A stretch of 33,655 nucleotides of DNA from contig LZRV01000037.1 of NCBI GenBank assembly GCA_002159065.1, positions 1 to 33,655 on the forward strand. The letters run 5' to 3'. Both the position numbers and the translations under genes were made by a program. This document shows, in pieces, positions 7,481 to 15,782 of the stretch. The notes beneath the pieces were generated by a model. The model had not been told where the DNA came from and made no database searches. It worked only from the letters and a program-made list of their open reading frames with translations. The DNA is from Paenibacillaceae bacterium ZCTH02-B3. GTDB taxonomy: Bacteria > Bacillota > Bacilli > Paenibacillales > Paenibacillaceae. The stretch's first letter is position 1; every line of letters begins with the position of its first letter.

Positions 7481-8164
7481 ATGGATGGGACCGTGACGGT
7501 GAGCGGAAGACAGCTCGCCAACAAATGGCTCAAAACCAACGCCCTGCGGTCGCATCCGGCCATCGCCCGCCACATTCCGCCCACGTCGTTGTACAGCTCC
7601 GCCGCGCTGAGGCGCATGCTGGACCTGTACGGTTCGGTGGTGCTGAAACCCGTGCGGGGAACCGGCGGCCTGGGCGTCATGAAAGCTTCGCGGGAAGGTT
7701 CACGCTATGTGTTGCGGCATATGTCCGGTGCGCGGAGCTTTCCGGCGTTCGAAGGACTGCGCAGGGCGGTGGATGCGAAACGCCGCGGCCGCGCGTATCT
7801 GATCCAGAAGGATGTCCGGCTGGCCACCGTCGGCGGAAGGCCCGTCGATTACCGCGTCAAGGTGGTAAAGACGGCGGGCGGCGAGTGGGTGTTCCGGTCC
7901 ATGGTGGGACGTCTCGCCCGCAAGGGGCTTTTCGTCACCAATCTGTGCCGGGGCGGCACGCTGTTGAAGGCGGCCCACGGCATCCGCATGTCGCTGTCCC
8001 CGCGGCTTGTCGGCGTGAAGAAGCGGCAGATGCGGAATTTGACGAGAACGGCGACCAGCCTGCTGGAAAGCCGGTTTCCGGGCCTGACGCAGCTCGGATA
8101 CGACTACGGCATCGACCGGAACGGACAGATCTGGATTCTGGAAGTCAATACTCGACCGCACTAA
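7481..8164 (+). CDS. YheC/YheD-family ATP-grasp protein, possibly frameshifted at the C-terminus
   Basis: Member of the endospore-coat-associated YheC/YheD family, which has an ATP-grasp fold and presumably ligates or binds a small substrate; its role is not well defined. The ATG at 7481 is chosen because AAAAGGAGA lies 8 nt upstream. Visible parts are ANKWLKTNALRSHPAIARH, the ATP-binding VLKPVRGTGGLGVMK near residue 50, DYRVKVVK, the NLCRGG loop and the terminal metal-binding ILEVNTRP. The frame stops directly after NTRPH, whereas relatives normally run on for roughly 15-30 residues. In the adjacent frame the next codons read NPQVF and stay open for about 20 codons to 8225, so a single extra base near 8162 may have truncated it. 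Confidence 0.8.
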   Translation: MDGTVTVSGRQLANKWLKTNALRSHPAIARHIPPTSLYSSAALRRMLDLYGSVVLKPVRGTGGLGVMKASREGSRYVLRHMSGARSFPAFEGLRRAVDAKRRGRAYLIQKDVRLATVGGRPVDYRVKVVKTAGGEWVFRSMVGRLARKGLFVTNLCRGGTLLKAAHGIRMSLSPRLVGVKKRQMRNLTRTATSLLESRFPGLTQLGYDYGIDRNGQIWILEVNTRPH

Positions 8165-8257
8165 TCCGCAGGTTTTTACAACTTTTTCTATTCACGCCTT
8201 TAATCAGAAAAAAACGCGGCAATGAAACATTTTTATGGGATTGGGCACGCGCCGGCC

Positions 8258-8357
8258 TGTGCATAACTTCATCCACATTTTTCACGCTGTTCCGACCGGG
8301 GTGGGCGACGGTTTTCAACAACTTGCCCACAACTTGTCCACATCCGGCTGTGAATAG
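8258..8357. promoter_or_regulatory. Cluster of DnaA boxes upstream of sda
   Basis: One consensus DnaA box (TTATNCACA) lies on the minus strand at 8258-8266 (TTATGCACA). Near matches with one mismatch are at 8269-8277 (TCATCCACA), 8334-8342 (TTGTCCACA) and 8349-8357 on the minus strand (CTATTCACA). A two-mismatch site is at 8323-8331. All lie within 110 bp of the sda promoter. In B. subtilis DnaA binds such boxes and activates sda, linking replication status to sporulation, so the same wiring is inferred here. This cluster accounts for most of the gap 8165-8431. Confidence 0.75.
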
Positions 8358-8366
8358 AGGAAAATC

Positions 8367-8395
8367 TTGTCTCTTCATCCGGGCCGTGCTATGAT
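8367..8395 (+). promoter_or_regulatory. Sigma-A promoter for sda
   Basis: TTGTCT (8367-8372), a 17-bp spacer and TATGAT (8390-8395). The start near 8402 gives a 30-nt leader containing the ribosome site. The promoter sits just downstream of the DnaA boxes. Confidence 0.65.
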
Positions 8396-8431
8396 GCGGT
8401 CACCGAAGGATAAGGGAGAGGGTGAAGAACC

Positions 8432-8596
8432 ATGCTGCCGCTGTTGTCCGACGAACTGCTGCTGGACGCTTACCGGCATGCGGTCCGGATGAAACTGGAC
8501 AGGGAATTCGTCCAGATGCTGATGGCGGAAATCCGGCGCAGACGCCTGCACCTGCCCGAAGAAAGCGCAAGCGCCGCCGTCGCTTCCCCCGCGTGA
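8432..8596 (+). CDS. sda: Sporulation inhibitor Sda
   Basis: Small checkpoint protein that binds the sporulation histidine kinase (KinA in B. subtilis) and blocks phosphorelay signalling when replication is perturbed or active. The 54 residues begin MLPLLSDELLLDAYRHA and continue VRMKLDREFVQML and AEIRRRRL. This closely follows the B. subtilis Sda pattern of LSDELL, then Y.KA, then LNRDFI, then EIKRRSL, and predicts the same two-helix hairpin. A proline/serine/alanine tail of about 14 residues differs from B. subtilis. The ATG at 8432 has GGGAGAGGGTGAAG upstream. It has its own promoter and a DnaA-box cluster. No clear terminator follows before the convergent yumC. Confidence 0.9.
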   Translation: MLPLLSDELLLDAYRHAVRMKLDREFVQMLMAEIRRRRLHLPEESASAAVASPA

Positions 8597-8652
8597 ACGC
8601 GGCCGGGGAGAAGCGGCGGGGCGCTTGACCCGGGCGTCTCCGGACGGAACGG

Positions 8653-9669
8653 TCAGAACAGGTTCATGCTGCTGCTGTGTCCGGGAGACAGGCGCGCTTC
8701 CGGATCCAGATAGACCCTGGCGTTGTTGACGGCGATCGGCGCTTCGCCGAAGCCGACGGCGATCAATTTGACCTTGCCCGGATAAGTCGCGATGTCCCCG
8801 GCGGCGAAAATGCCGGGGATATTCGTTTGCATGCGGCTGTCGACCACGATCGAGCCGCCTTCGAGTTCAAGCCCCCAGTCGGCGATGGGCCCGAGGGAAC
8901 TGACGAAGCCGAAGCTGACGATGACGTCGTCGACGTCGAGGATCGTTTCTGCTCCCGATTTCGCATCCCGGATCGCCACCCGCTCGATGCGCTCTTTGCC
9001 ATACAGGGCGGCGGGTTCCTTGGGCGTCAGCACGCGGACGCGGGACTGCATCAGCTGCGCCACGCTGGCTTCGTGGGCGCGGAATTTGTCGCGCCGGTGC
9101 ACCAGCGTCACTTCCTCGGCGATCGGCTCCAGCATGAGCGCCCAGTCCACGGCGGAATCTCCGCCGCCGCAAATGAGCACCTTCCGGCCGCGGAACGCCT
9201 CCATATCGTTCACAAAATAATGGAGGTTGGTCTTTTCGTATTTATCGGCATCTTCCAGTTCCAGCCTGCGCGGTTCGAAAGCGCCGATGCCGGCGGTGAT
9301 GATGACCGAGCGTGCATGATGGATGCCTTTGTCGGTCACAATCCTGAACAGGCGCTCTTCAAGTTTCGTCACCTGCTGCACCCGTTCTTTCAACCGGATG
9401 TCCGGCTTGAAGTGACCCATCTGGATCTTGAGGTTTTCCACCAGTTCCCCCGCCTTTACCTTCGGGAAGCCGGCCACGTCGTATATGTATTTTTCCGGAT
9501 AAAGGGCGGCGAGCTGCCCTCCCAGCTGCGGCATGCTCTCGATGAGCCGCACGGACAGCTGGCGCATGCAGGCGTAGAAGGTCGCGAACATGCCGGCGGG
9601 TCCGCCCCCGACGATGACGATGTCCACCACGTCGGATAGATCCTTTATGTCCTTCGTTTGGTCGTTCAA
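8653..9669 (-). CDS. yumC: Ferredoxin/flavodoxin--NADP reductase, YumC type
   Basis: FAD-dependent thioredoxin-reductase-like ferredoxin-NADP+ oxidoreductase that moves electrons between NADPH and ferredoxin or flavodoxin in the cytoplasm. It shows the FAD motif [12 protein letters not shown], then MPQLGGQL and [13 protein letters not shown]. The NADPH motif [16 protein letters not shown] and the closing [24 protein letters not shown] follow. There is no CxxC redox pair, as expected for this family. The TTG at 9669 gives 338 residues, close to B. subtilis YumC; AGAGGTG lies about 8 nt upstream. A GTG at 9678 overlaps that ribosome site and is less likely. It diverges from yumB, as part of a conserved Bacillales neighbourhood. 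Confidence 0.93.
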   Translation of the reverse strand: MNDQTKDIKDLSDVVDIVIVGGGPAGMFATFYACMRQLSVRLIESMPQLGGQLAALYPEKYIYDVAGFPKVKAGELVENLKIQMGHFKPDIRLKERVQQVTKLEERLFRIVTDKGIHHARSVIITAGIGAFEPRRLELEDADKYEKTNLHYFVNDMEAFRGRKVLICGGGDSAVDWALMLEPIAEEVTLVHRRDKFRAHEASVAQLMQSRVRVLTPKEPAALYGKERIERVAIRDAKSGAETILDVDDVIVSFGFVSSLGPIADWGLELEGGSIVVDSRMQTNIPGIFAAGDIATYPGKVKLIAVGFGEAPIAVNNARVYLDPEARLSPGHSSSMNLF

Positions 9670-9714
9670 CTGCTGCACACCTCTGTCTTTATGAAAATTG
9701 TCCCCCAGGTTTTC

Positions 9715-9720
9715 ATTATA
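9715..9720 (-). promoter_or_regulatory. -10 element for yumC
   Basis: Consensus TATAAT on the minus strand, about 46 nt before the TTG start. The matching -35 at 17 bp is poor (TGGCAT), so only the -10 is listed. Confidence 0.4.
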
Positions 9721-9820
9721 GCCTCCCGTTCCACGGGATGCCATGGAAGAAGCAGGAGAATTCCTTGCGGACGTCATTTAATTTTTGTGACAAAATTCCT
9801 TGCAATACGCAAAACCCGGC

Positions 9821-9849
9821 TTGCAAGTTGCCTCCGGTGGGACTACAAT
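9821..9849 (+). promoter_or_regulatory. Sigma-A promoter for yumB
   Basis: TTGCAA (9821-9826), a 17-bp spacer and TACAAT (9844-9849). The start near 9856 gives a leader of about 114 nt. A single TTGTGA at 9785-9790 resembles half of a Rex site but lacks the partner half. Confidence 0.55.
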
Positions 9850-9969
9850 GCTTGTTAGAGCACCGGCGTTCAAGCATATGTCATCTTCATTGTGTTTTTT
9901 TTCACAAGCGGGATGACCGTCGGAGAGAGAAAAAATCACGATCACAGAGGACAACGGAGATTGGATGGG

Positions 9970-11169
9970 ATGGAAATGAACGGCATTCCGAAGATTGTCA
10001 TCCTTGGTGCGGGCTACAGCGGCATCATGACAGCCTTGCGCCTGCAGAAGGAGTTGAACTATAACGAAGCGGACGTCACGCTGGTGAACAAGCACGACTA
10101 CCACTACTTTACCACCCAGCTGCACATGACCGCGGCCGGAACCGACAATCCGGAAAACAACCGCGTCAGCATTCTGAAGCTGATCGACGAGTTCAAGATC
10201 GATTTCGTCAAGTCGACGGTGGTCCAGATCCGTCCGCAGGATCGCAGGGTCATCCTGGAAGACGGCACGCTCTCGTACGATTATCTCGTCATCGCCCTCG
10301 GCGGCGAATCGGAAACTTTCGGCATTCCGGGGCTGGCCGAGTATGCCCTGACCATCCGGAGCATCAACTCGACCCGCCTGATCCGGGAGCATATCGAATA
10401 TCAATTCGCCCGCTTCAAGCGGGAACCTCACCGGACGGATCTCCTGACGATCGTGGTGGGCGGCGCCGGCTTCACCGGCATCGAGTTCGTCGGCGAGCTG
10501 GCCGACCGGGTGCCGGAGCTGTGCCGCCAGTTTGACGTGGATCCTTCGCTGGTGAAAATCATCAACATCGAAGCGGCGCCGACGGTGCTGCCCGGCTTTG
10601 ATCCGGAACTGGTGGAATACGGCATGCGGGTGCTGGAGCGGAAGGGCGTCACCTTCCGGATCGGCACGCCCATCCGGGAATGCACGCCGGACGGGGTGAT
10701 CGTCGGCGACGGGGAAGAAATCAAGGCGGCCACCGTCATCTGGACGGGCGGCGTCCGCGGCAACCGCCTCGTCGAGGAAGCCGGCATCGAGACGGTGCGC
10801 GGTCGCGTGAAGGTGGACGAATATCTCCGGGCTCCCGGATACGACAATATTTTCGTCATCGGCGACTGTTCCCTGGTGTTCAACGAGGAAGGAAAACCGT
10901 ATCCTCCCACCGCCCAGATCGCGGTGCAGCAGGGCGTCAACTGCGCGCAGAACCTGGTGGCGTGCATCCGCAACCAGGCCCTGAAGCCGTTCAGGTATCA
11001 GCACAAGGGGACGCTGGCTTCGCTGGGCAAGGGAGAGGCCATCGGCATCGCCTTCGGTCGGAAGTACCGCGGCCGCACGGCCGCCTGGATGAAAAAGGTC
11101 AACGATCTTCGCTATCTGTTTGTGCTCGGGGGCATCATGCTCGTCCTGCGCAAGGGCAGGTTCATCTGA
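9970..11169 (+). CDS. yumB: NADH dehydrogenase-like flavoprotein (NDH-2 type), YumB-like
   Basis: Single-subunit FAD enzyme of the type II NADH:quinone oxidoreductase family, expected at the inner face of the membrane passing electrons from NADH to menaquinone without pumping. The 399 residues contain the FAD motif IVILGAGYSGIMTAL and the NADH motif IVVGGAGFTGIEFVGELAD. VIGDCSLVF, PPTAQIAVQQG and GTLASLGKGEAIG follow. The C-terminal RYLFVLGGIMLVLRKGRF is an amphipathic or hydrophobic anchor. The ATG at 9970 is chosen for GGAGA 9 nt upstream; ATG 9976 is an alternative. Matching motifs and its place beside yumC and yuiB favour B. subtilis YumB as orthologue. The electron acceptor is inferred. 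Confidence 0.9.
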   Translation: MEMNGIPKIVILGAGYSGIMTALRLQKELNYNEADVTLVNKHDYHYFTTQLHMTAAGTDNPENNRVSILKLIDEFKIDFVKSTVVQIRPQDRRVILEDGTLSYDYLVIALGGESETFGIPGLAEYALTIRSINSTRLIREHIEYQFARFKREPHRTDLLTIVVGGAGFTGIEFVGELADRVPELCRQFDVDPSLVKIINIEAAPTVLPGFDPELVEYGMRVLERKGVTFRIGTPIRECTPDGVIVGDGEEIKAATVIWTGGVRGNRLVEEAGIETVRGRVKVDEYLRAPGYDNIFVIGDCSLVFNEEGKPYPPTAQIAVQQGVNCAQNLVACIRNQALKPFRYQHKGTLASLGKGEAIGIAFGRKYRGRTAAWMKKVNDLRYLFVLGGIMLVLRKGRFI

Positions 11170-11187
11170 AAAGGCAGGTCATTCCAC

Positions 11188-11493
11188 ATGCGGCACTGCA
11201 GCGTGCAGGTGCGGGGGCTGCTCACCCGCGAGGAGCTGGACCGCTACAACGCCCTGATGGAAGTGGGGCATTATCTGGAGTCGCAGAACCGGTACGACCT
11301 CGCCGCTGTCGTCCAGGCGGAGATCGATCTGCTCATTATGCCCGCCATTGAACGGCTGAAGGCCAAAAGCCGCGAACGCGACCGCATGACGCGGGAGTTC
11401 CTGGAGCAATACGGCGCCGGATGGCCCGGCGCGGGCGACGACGCCGGAGACGCCGCGGGGCGCGGGGCGGAAGGCGAATCGCCGGACGGCTGA
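11188..11493 (+). CDS. Hypothetical helical protein downstream of yumB
   Basis: A 101-residue protein I cannot place in a family. It starts 19 nt after yumB and is probably co-transcribed. Residues 12-75 are predicted helical and charged (TREELDRYNALMEVGHYLES, then YDLAAVVQAEIDLLIMPAIE, then SRERDRMTREFLEQYG). The last 25 residues are a low-complexity Gly/Ala/Asp/Glu tail. No signal peptide, Cys pair or membrane segment is present. Codon use matches the neighbours, and a hairpin follows it. A soluble accessory or regulatory partner of the dehydrogenase is possible, but nothing in the sequence proves it. Confidence 0.65.
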   Translation: MRHCSVQVRGLLTREELDRYNALMEVGHYLESQNRYDLAAVVQAEIDLLIMPAIERLKAKSRERDRMTREFLEQYGAGWPGAGDDAGDAAGRGAEGESPDG

Positions 11494-11530
11494 GAGGCAG
11501 ACGGCGATTCGCGAACCTGAAGACCCGAAA

Positions 11531-11574
11531 GCAAGGCGCCGGCCGGATTGGCCACCATCCGGTCCGGCGCTTGC
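11531..11574. terminator. Hairpin between convergent genes (yumB side and hemQ)
   Basis: GCAA-GGCGCCGG-CGGAT-type left arm at 11531-11548 pairs with the right arm at 11557-11574 across an 8-nt loop, with one small bulge. The stem is long and GC-rich but the downstream T-run is weak in both directions, so terminator function is likely rather than certain. Confidence 0.5.
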
Positions 11575-11595
11575 GCTTTCAGCGCCTTCGCATGC

Positions 11596-12339
11596 TTACC
11601 GCAGGTAATTTTCCAGCCCATCGCGGGTCAGGAGGTTCCCGACCAGGAACGGGCCGAATTCGCCGTAACGGGCGCTCACTTCGTCGAACCGCATCTCGTA
11701 GACGAGCTTCTTGAACTGCAGCGGGTCGTCCGAAAACAGGGTGACGCCCCACTCCCAATCGTCCAGGCCGACGGATCCGGTGACGATCTGCCGCACCTTG
11801 CCCGCGTACTTGCGCCCCGTCATGCCGTGAGCCTGCATCAGCTCACGGCGCTTGTCAAAGGGCAGCATGTACCAGTTGTCGTCTCCCAGCCGCCGCTTGT
11901 TCATCGGGTAGAAGCAGATATGCTTCGTCTTCGGCAGAATCGGCTTGAGGCGCGCCGCGATTTCCGGCACCTGCATCGGGTCGACGTTCGGGTCCCCCGT
12001 GTAGCCGCTCAGCTCGACGACGCTCACGTAGGACCAGGCAGGGCTGGTGAACCGTCCGAACGCGGACCGGTTCAGCTTCGTCTCGATGGCGCCGAGTTCC
12101 TCCAGCGTCTCCCGCAGGTTGAGAAACAGCAGGTCGGCTTTCTGTCCCACGACGGCGTAAACGGCATAGCTGCCCTTTTTGTCCGCTTCCGCCGCTTCCC
12201 ATTCGGCCACCTGCTCCAGAAGCTCCCGGACGGCGCGTTCCTTCAGGTCCGCCGTAGCTTCCTCCCAGGCCGTCCAGTCCATCGTGCGAAAATCGTGCAA
12301 GGCATACCAGCCTTCAAGGGTCTGCACCGCTTCGCTCAT
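11596..12339 (-). CDS. hemQ: Coproheme decarboxylase HemQ
   Basis: Last enzyme of the coproporphyrin-dependent heme pathway of monoderm bacteria: it oxidatively decarboxylates coproheme III to heme b using peroxide. The 247 residues match the family length. Recognisable blocks are [15 protein letters not shown] and the active-site Tyr segment [29 protein letters not shown] carries the proximal His, and [21 protein letters not shown] with [17 protein letters not shown] completes the set. The ATG at 12339 is chosen because AAAGGAGAG lies 6 nt upstream. It is transcribed on its own leftward, divergent from ung. The motifs separate it from true chlorite dismutases. Confidence 0.95.
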   Translation of the reverse strand: MSEAVQTLEGWYALHDFRTMDWTAWEEATADLKERAVRELLEQVAEWEAAEADKKGSYAVYAVVGQKADLLFLNLRETLEELGAIETKLNRSAFGRFTSPAWSYVSVVELSGYTGDPNVDPMQVPEIAARLKPILPKTKHICFYPMNKRRLGDDNWYMLPFDKRRELMQAHGMTGRKYAGKVRQIVTGSVGLDDWEWGVTLFSDDPLQFKKLVYEMRFDEVSARYGEFGPFLVGNLLTRDGLENYLR

Positions 12340-12414
12340 GCCCATCTCTCCTTTGGCGCCGCGCCCGGCGGCAGGCGCGGCGTGTCGTGCTTGTCCCTGT
12401 TGTGCTCCGATCCC

Positions 12415-12444
12415 ATTGTAGCCGACCGGTCCGGCAGGAAGCAA
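12415..12444 (-). promoter_or_regulatory. Promoter for hemQ
   Basis: Minus strand TTGCTT (12444-12439), an 18-bp spacer and TACAAT (12420-12415). Start near 12408, giving a leader of about 70 nt. Confidence 0.45.
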
Positions 12445-12455
12445 ACGAACAAACG

Positions 12456-12484
12456 GTGACGAAAGCGCGAAATTCCACTAGAAT
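12456..12484 (+). promoter_or_regulatory. Promoter for ung
   Basis: GTGACG (12456-12461), a 17-bp spacer and TAGAAT (12479-12484). It diverges from the hemQ promoter and gives a leader of about 45 nt. Confidence 0.45.
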
Positions 12485-12534
12485 GGTGTCGGATGGACAT
12501 GCGCGCAAGGACGTTCGGGAGAGGTGGACAAAGG

Positions 12535-13278
12535 GTGGCCATTTTGCGCAACGACTGGGCGCCGCTGTTGGAGCAGGAATTTTCCAAGCCCTACTATCTC
12601 CGTCTCCGCGAATTCCTCAAGGAAGCCTACCGCAGGGAAACGATCTACCCGGACATGTACGACATCTATAACGCTTTTCACCTGACGCCGTACAGCAAGG
12701 TGAAAGCGGTGATCCTCGGGCAGGACCCCTACCACGGGCCGGGGCAGGCCCACGGGCTCAGCTTTTCCGTCAAACCGGGCGTTCCGCAGCCTCCTTCGCT
12801 GCAGAACATATTCCGCGAACTGCGCGACGATCTGGGCTGTCCGATTCCCAACCACGGGTGCCTCGTCAAATGGGCCGAAGAAGGCGTACTGCTCCTGAAC
12901 ACGGTGCTCACCGTGCGGGCGGGCGTCGCCAACTCCCACCGCGGCATCGGCTGGGAGACGTTCACCGACCGGGTCATCGAAGTGCTGAGCGCCCGGGAGC
13001 AGCCGATGGTGTTCATCCTGTGGGGCAGCCATGCCCAGTCGAAATTGCCGCTCATCGACACTTCGCGCCATCATGTGATCTGTTCGCCGCATCCCAGTCC
13101 GCTGTCGGCGAGCAGGGGGTTTTTCGGGAGCCGGCCGTTCTCCCGCACCAACGCGTTTCTGCGCAGCGCGGGCATGGAGGAAATCGACTGGACGATCCCG
13201 GACTTGCCGGACCTTCCTCCGTATCGTCCCCAGGGTTCCGGAACTTACGCCGCCCGGCCGTCACGGCGGGCGGGATGA
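12535..13278 (+). CDS. ung: Uracil-DNA glycosylase
   Basis: Family 1 uracil-DNA glycosylase, which excises uracil from DNA to start base-excision repair. It carries the water-activating motif [18 protein letters not shown], the uracil-binding [12 protein letters not shown] with NSHRGIGWE, and the catalytic-His and DNA-intercalation loop [21 protein letters not shown]. The GTG at 12535 gives 247 residues and aligns with the B. subtilis start; GGAGAGGTGG ends about 7 nt upstream, whereas an ATG at 12493 would sit before that ribosome site. The last 25 or so residues, rich in Pro, Gly and Arg, extend beyond the usual C-terminus and are probably disordered. Confidence 0.96.
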   Translation: MAILRNDWAPLLEQEFSKPYYLRLREFLKEAYRRETIYPDMYDIYNAFHLTPYSKVKAVILGQDPYHGPGQAHGLSFSVKPGVPQPPSLQNIFRELRDDLGCPIPNHGCLVKWAEEGVLLLNTVLTVRAGVANSHRGIGWETFTDRVIEVLSAREQPMVFILWGSHAQSKLPLIDTSRHHVICSPHPSPLSASRGFFGSRPFSRTNAFLRSAGMEEIDWTIPDLPDLPPYRPQGSGTYAARPSRRAG

Positions 13279-13294
13279 CGGCCGGTCCGGCGGT

Positions 13295-13324
13295 TTGACG
13301 GGCGCCTCCGCCATTCGGTAAACT
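13295..13324 (+). promoter_or_regulatory. Promoter candidate for yuiB/gtrA
   Basis: TTGACG (13295-13300), an 18-bp spacer and TAAACT (13319-13324), about 57 bp before yuiB. Confidence 0.45.
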
Positions 13325-13380
13325 GGAACAAAACGCGCCGCCGGGAGACCGGACGGGCGCAGGGGGATCGCTGACAAGAC

Positions 13381-13689
13381 ATGGGAAGCGTCATCATAAG
13401 CGTCCTGCAGGAGATCGTGGGGACGCTGCTGATTTTCGTGCTGTTTTTCGGTATCGGCTTCATTTTGAACATGCTGGTGAAGACCACCTGGCTGCCGACC
13501 GTGCTGTACGTGGCGTTGGTCATTCCGATCGGCATCTGGTACGCCTGGAAACCGGATCTGTCGCTTGGGCAGAATCTCGCGGCGTTTTTCCTTGTCTGGT
13601 TTTTCCCGCTCATCGGCGGGGCCGTCGGCGCGGTCGGAAGCGGCTGGGCGATCCGTGAACTCAGGCGCCGGGGCTACCGGATGTTCTGA
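13381..13689 (+). CDS. yuiB: YuiB family membrane protein
   Basis: Conserved small membrane protein of unknown function found in Bacillales. The 102 residues have three or four hydrophobic segments: LLIFVLFFGIGFILNML (residues 16-32), TVLYVALVIPIGIWYAW (40-56) and FFLVWFFPLIGGAVGAVGSGWAI (69-91). It ends RRRGYRMF. The VLFFGIGFILNML core and the GYxMF end match B. subtilis YuiB. Its position near yumB and yumC repeats the B. subtilis arrangement, which supports orthology. The ATG at 13381 has only a weak ribosome site nearby. Confidence 0.82.
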   Translation: MGSVIISVLQEIVGTLLIFVLFFGIGFILNMLVKTTWLPTVLYVALVIPIGIWYAWKPDLSLGQNLAAFFLVWFFPLIGGAVGAVGSGWAIRELRRRGYRMF

Positions 13690-13753
13690 CCGGATGTCCG
13701 GGTGCGGCAGGGAGCGGTCATGGCCGATGATCCTTGGTCCGGAATGGAGGAGA

Positions 13754-14155
13754 ATGACGAAATTCGCGCTGGTGGGCGCGCTGAACACCGGCGTGGATTT
13801 CGTCGTTTTTGCGCTGCTGGCGCTGGCCGCCGGCGTCCCCGCGCTCTGGGCGCAATTTTTCTCGTACGGCGCGGGCGTGATGAACAGCTACTTGTGGAAC
13901 CGCCGTTGGACCTTTCAGGTGACCCGCCGGCCGCATCCTGGCGAATGGCTGCGGTTCGCAGCGAATCAGGCGGCCGCCTTTGCCGCCGCCACGGCGGTTC
14001 TCCTGCTTCTTGCGGAAGGGGCCGGGTGGCCTCCGCTGTGGGCGAAGGCGGTTTCCATCGCCGCGTCCCTGGCGGTGGGATACGCGGGGAGCCGGTTTTG
14101 GGTTTTTCGCCTGCGGACCAAAAAAAGCATTGACGTCGGCGGACGGGCGGAGTAA
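13754..14155 (+). CDS. GtrA-family membrane protein
   Basis: Small four-helix membrane protein of the GtrA family, members of which are thought to help flip lipid-linked sugars (for example bactoprenyl-glucose) or act in cell-surface polysaccharide or teichoic acid modification. Typical features are FALVGALNTGVDFVVFALL at the start, the FFSYGAGVMNSYLWNRRWTF block and the terminal VGYAGSRFWVFR. The ATG at 13754 has GGAGG only 3 nt upstream. An in-frame ATG at 13724, with GGGAGC about 10 nt before it, would add MILGPEWRR and is a good alternative. The gene follows yuiB closely, and its 3' end contains the promoter of the next gene. Confidence 0.85.
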   Translation: MTKFALVGALNTGVDFVVFALLALAAGVPALWAQFFSYGAGVMNSYLWNRRWTFQVTRRPHPGEWLRFAANQAAAFAAATAVLLLLAEGAGWPPLWAKAVSIAASLAVGYAGSRFWVFRLRTKKSIDVGGRAE

Positions 14156-14158
14156 GAT
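14130..14158 (+). promoter_or_regulatory. Sigma-A promoter for O-acetylhomoserine sulfhydrylase
   Basis: TTGACG (14130-14135), a 17-bp spacer and TAAGAT (14153-14158), partly inside gtrA. The -10 is identical to that of the sbp promoter at 29484-29489. Confidence 0.6.
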
Positions 14159-14174
14159 GAGGATAATCCCAATT

Positions 14175-15536
<1,362 letters not shown>

Positions 15537-15563
15537 AAAAGCGGACCATCGCCGCGGAACGGC

Positions 15564-15605
15564 GGGAGAACCGCGGGGCAAACGCCCCGGGTTCTCCCTT
15601 ATTTT
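15564..15605 (+). terminator. Rho-independent terminator after the sulfhydrylase gene
   Basis: Left arm 15564-15579 (GGGAGAACC then CGGGGC) and right arm 15584-15598 form a stem of about 15 pairs with a 4-nt loop and one bulged G, followed by TTATTTTGTTT. It isolates the upstream gene from the pel-type cluster. Confidence 0.9.
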
Positions 15606-15782
15606 GTTTCATGGCATTTTGTCGACGAAGTGCGAATGTTCCGGTGCGTCCGCGCATGTCCGCCGTTCGCCGTCCGCCGGGCCTTCTTTCCGTTGTCCTT
15701 CCCTTTGGAATGTTTTTCCCTCAGCCTGAATATGAAATGAACAAGGTTGTCATCTTCAAAACGGAGGAAAGAGGAACCCAAA

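Noticed and set aside
8188..8357. DnaA-box cluster as a chromosomal replication origin
   Set aside because: No dnaA/dnaN genes or AT-rich unwinding region nearby. The position before sda explains the boxes better.
8422..8628. A 68-codon plus-strand frame over the sda region
   Set aside because: It is a frame-shifted reading of sda. The sda frame has the ribosome site, the promoter and the Sda signature.
9785..9802. Rex (NADH-sensing) operator before yumB
   Set aside because: Only one half-site, TTGTGA, is good; the second half does not match TCACAA.
11596..12339. Chlorite dismutase
   Set aside because: The Tyr-containing FYPMNKRR block, the GRKYAGKV segment and the Bacillales context identify coproheme decarboxylase HemQ.
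15611..15782. c-di-GMP riboswitch before the pel-type cluster
   Set aside because: The leader lacks the GEMM-like conserved core and pairing. Control through the PelD receptor domain is directly supported instead.
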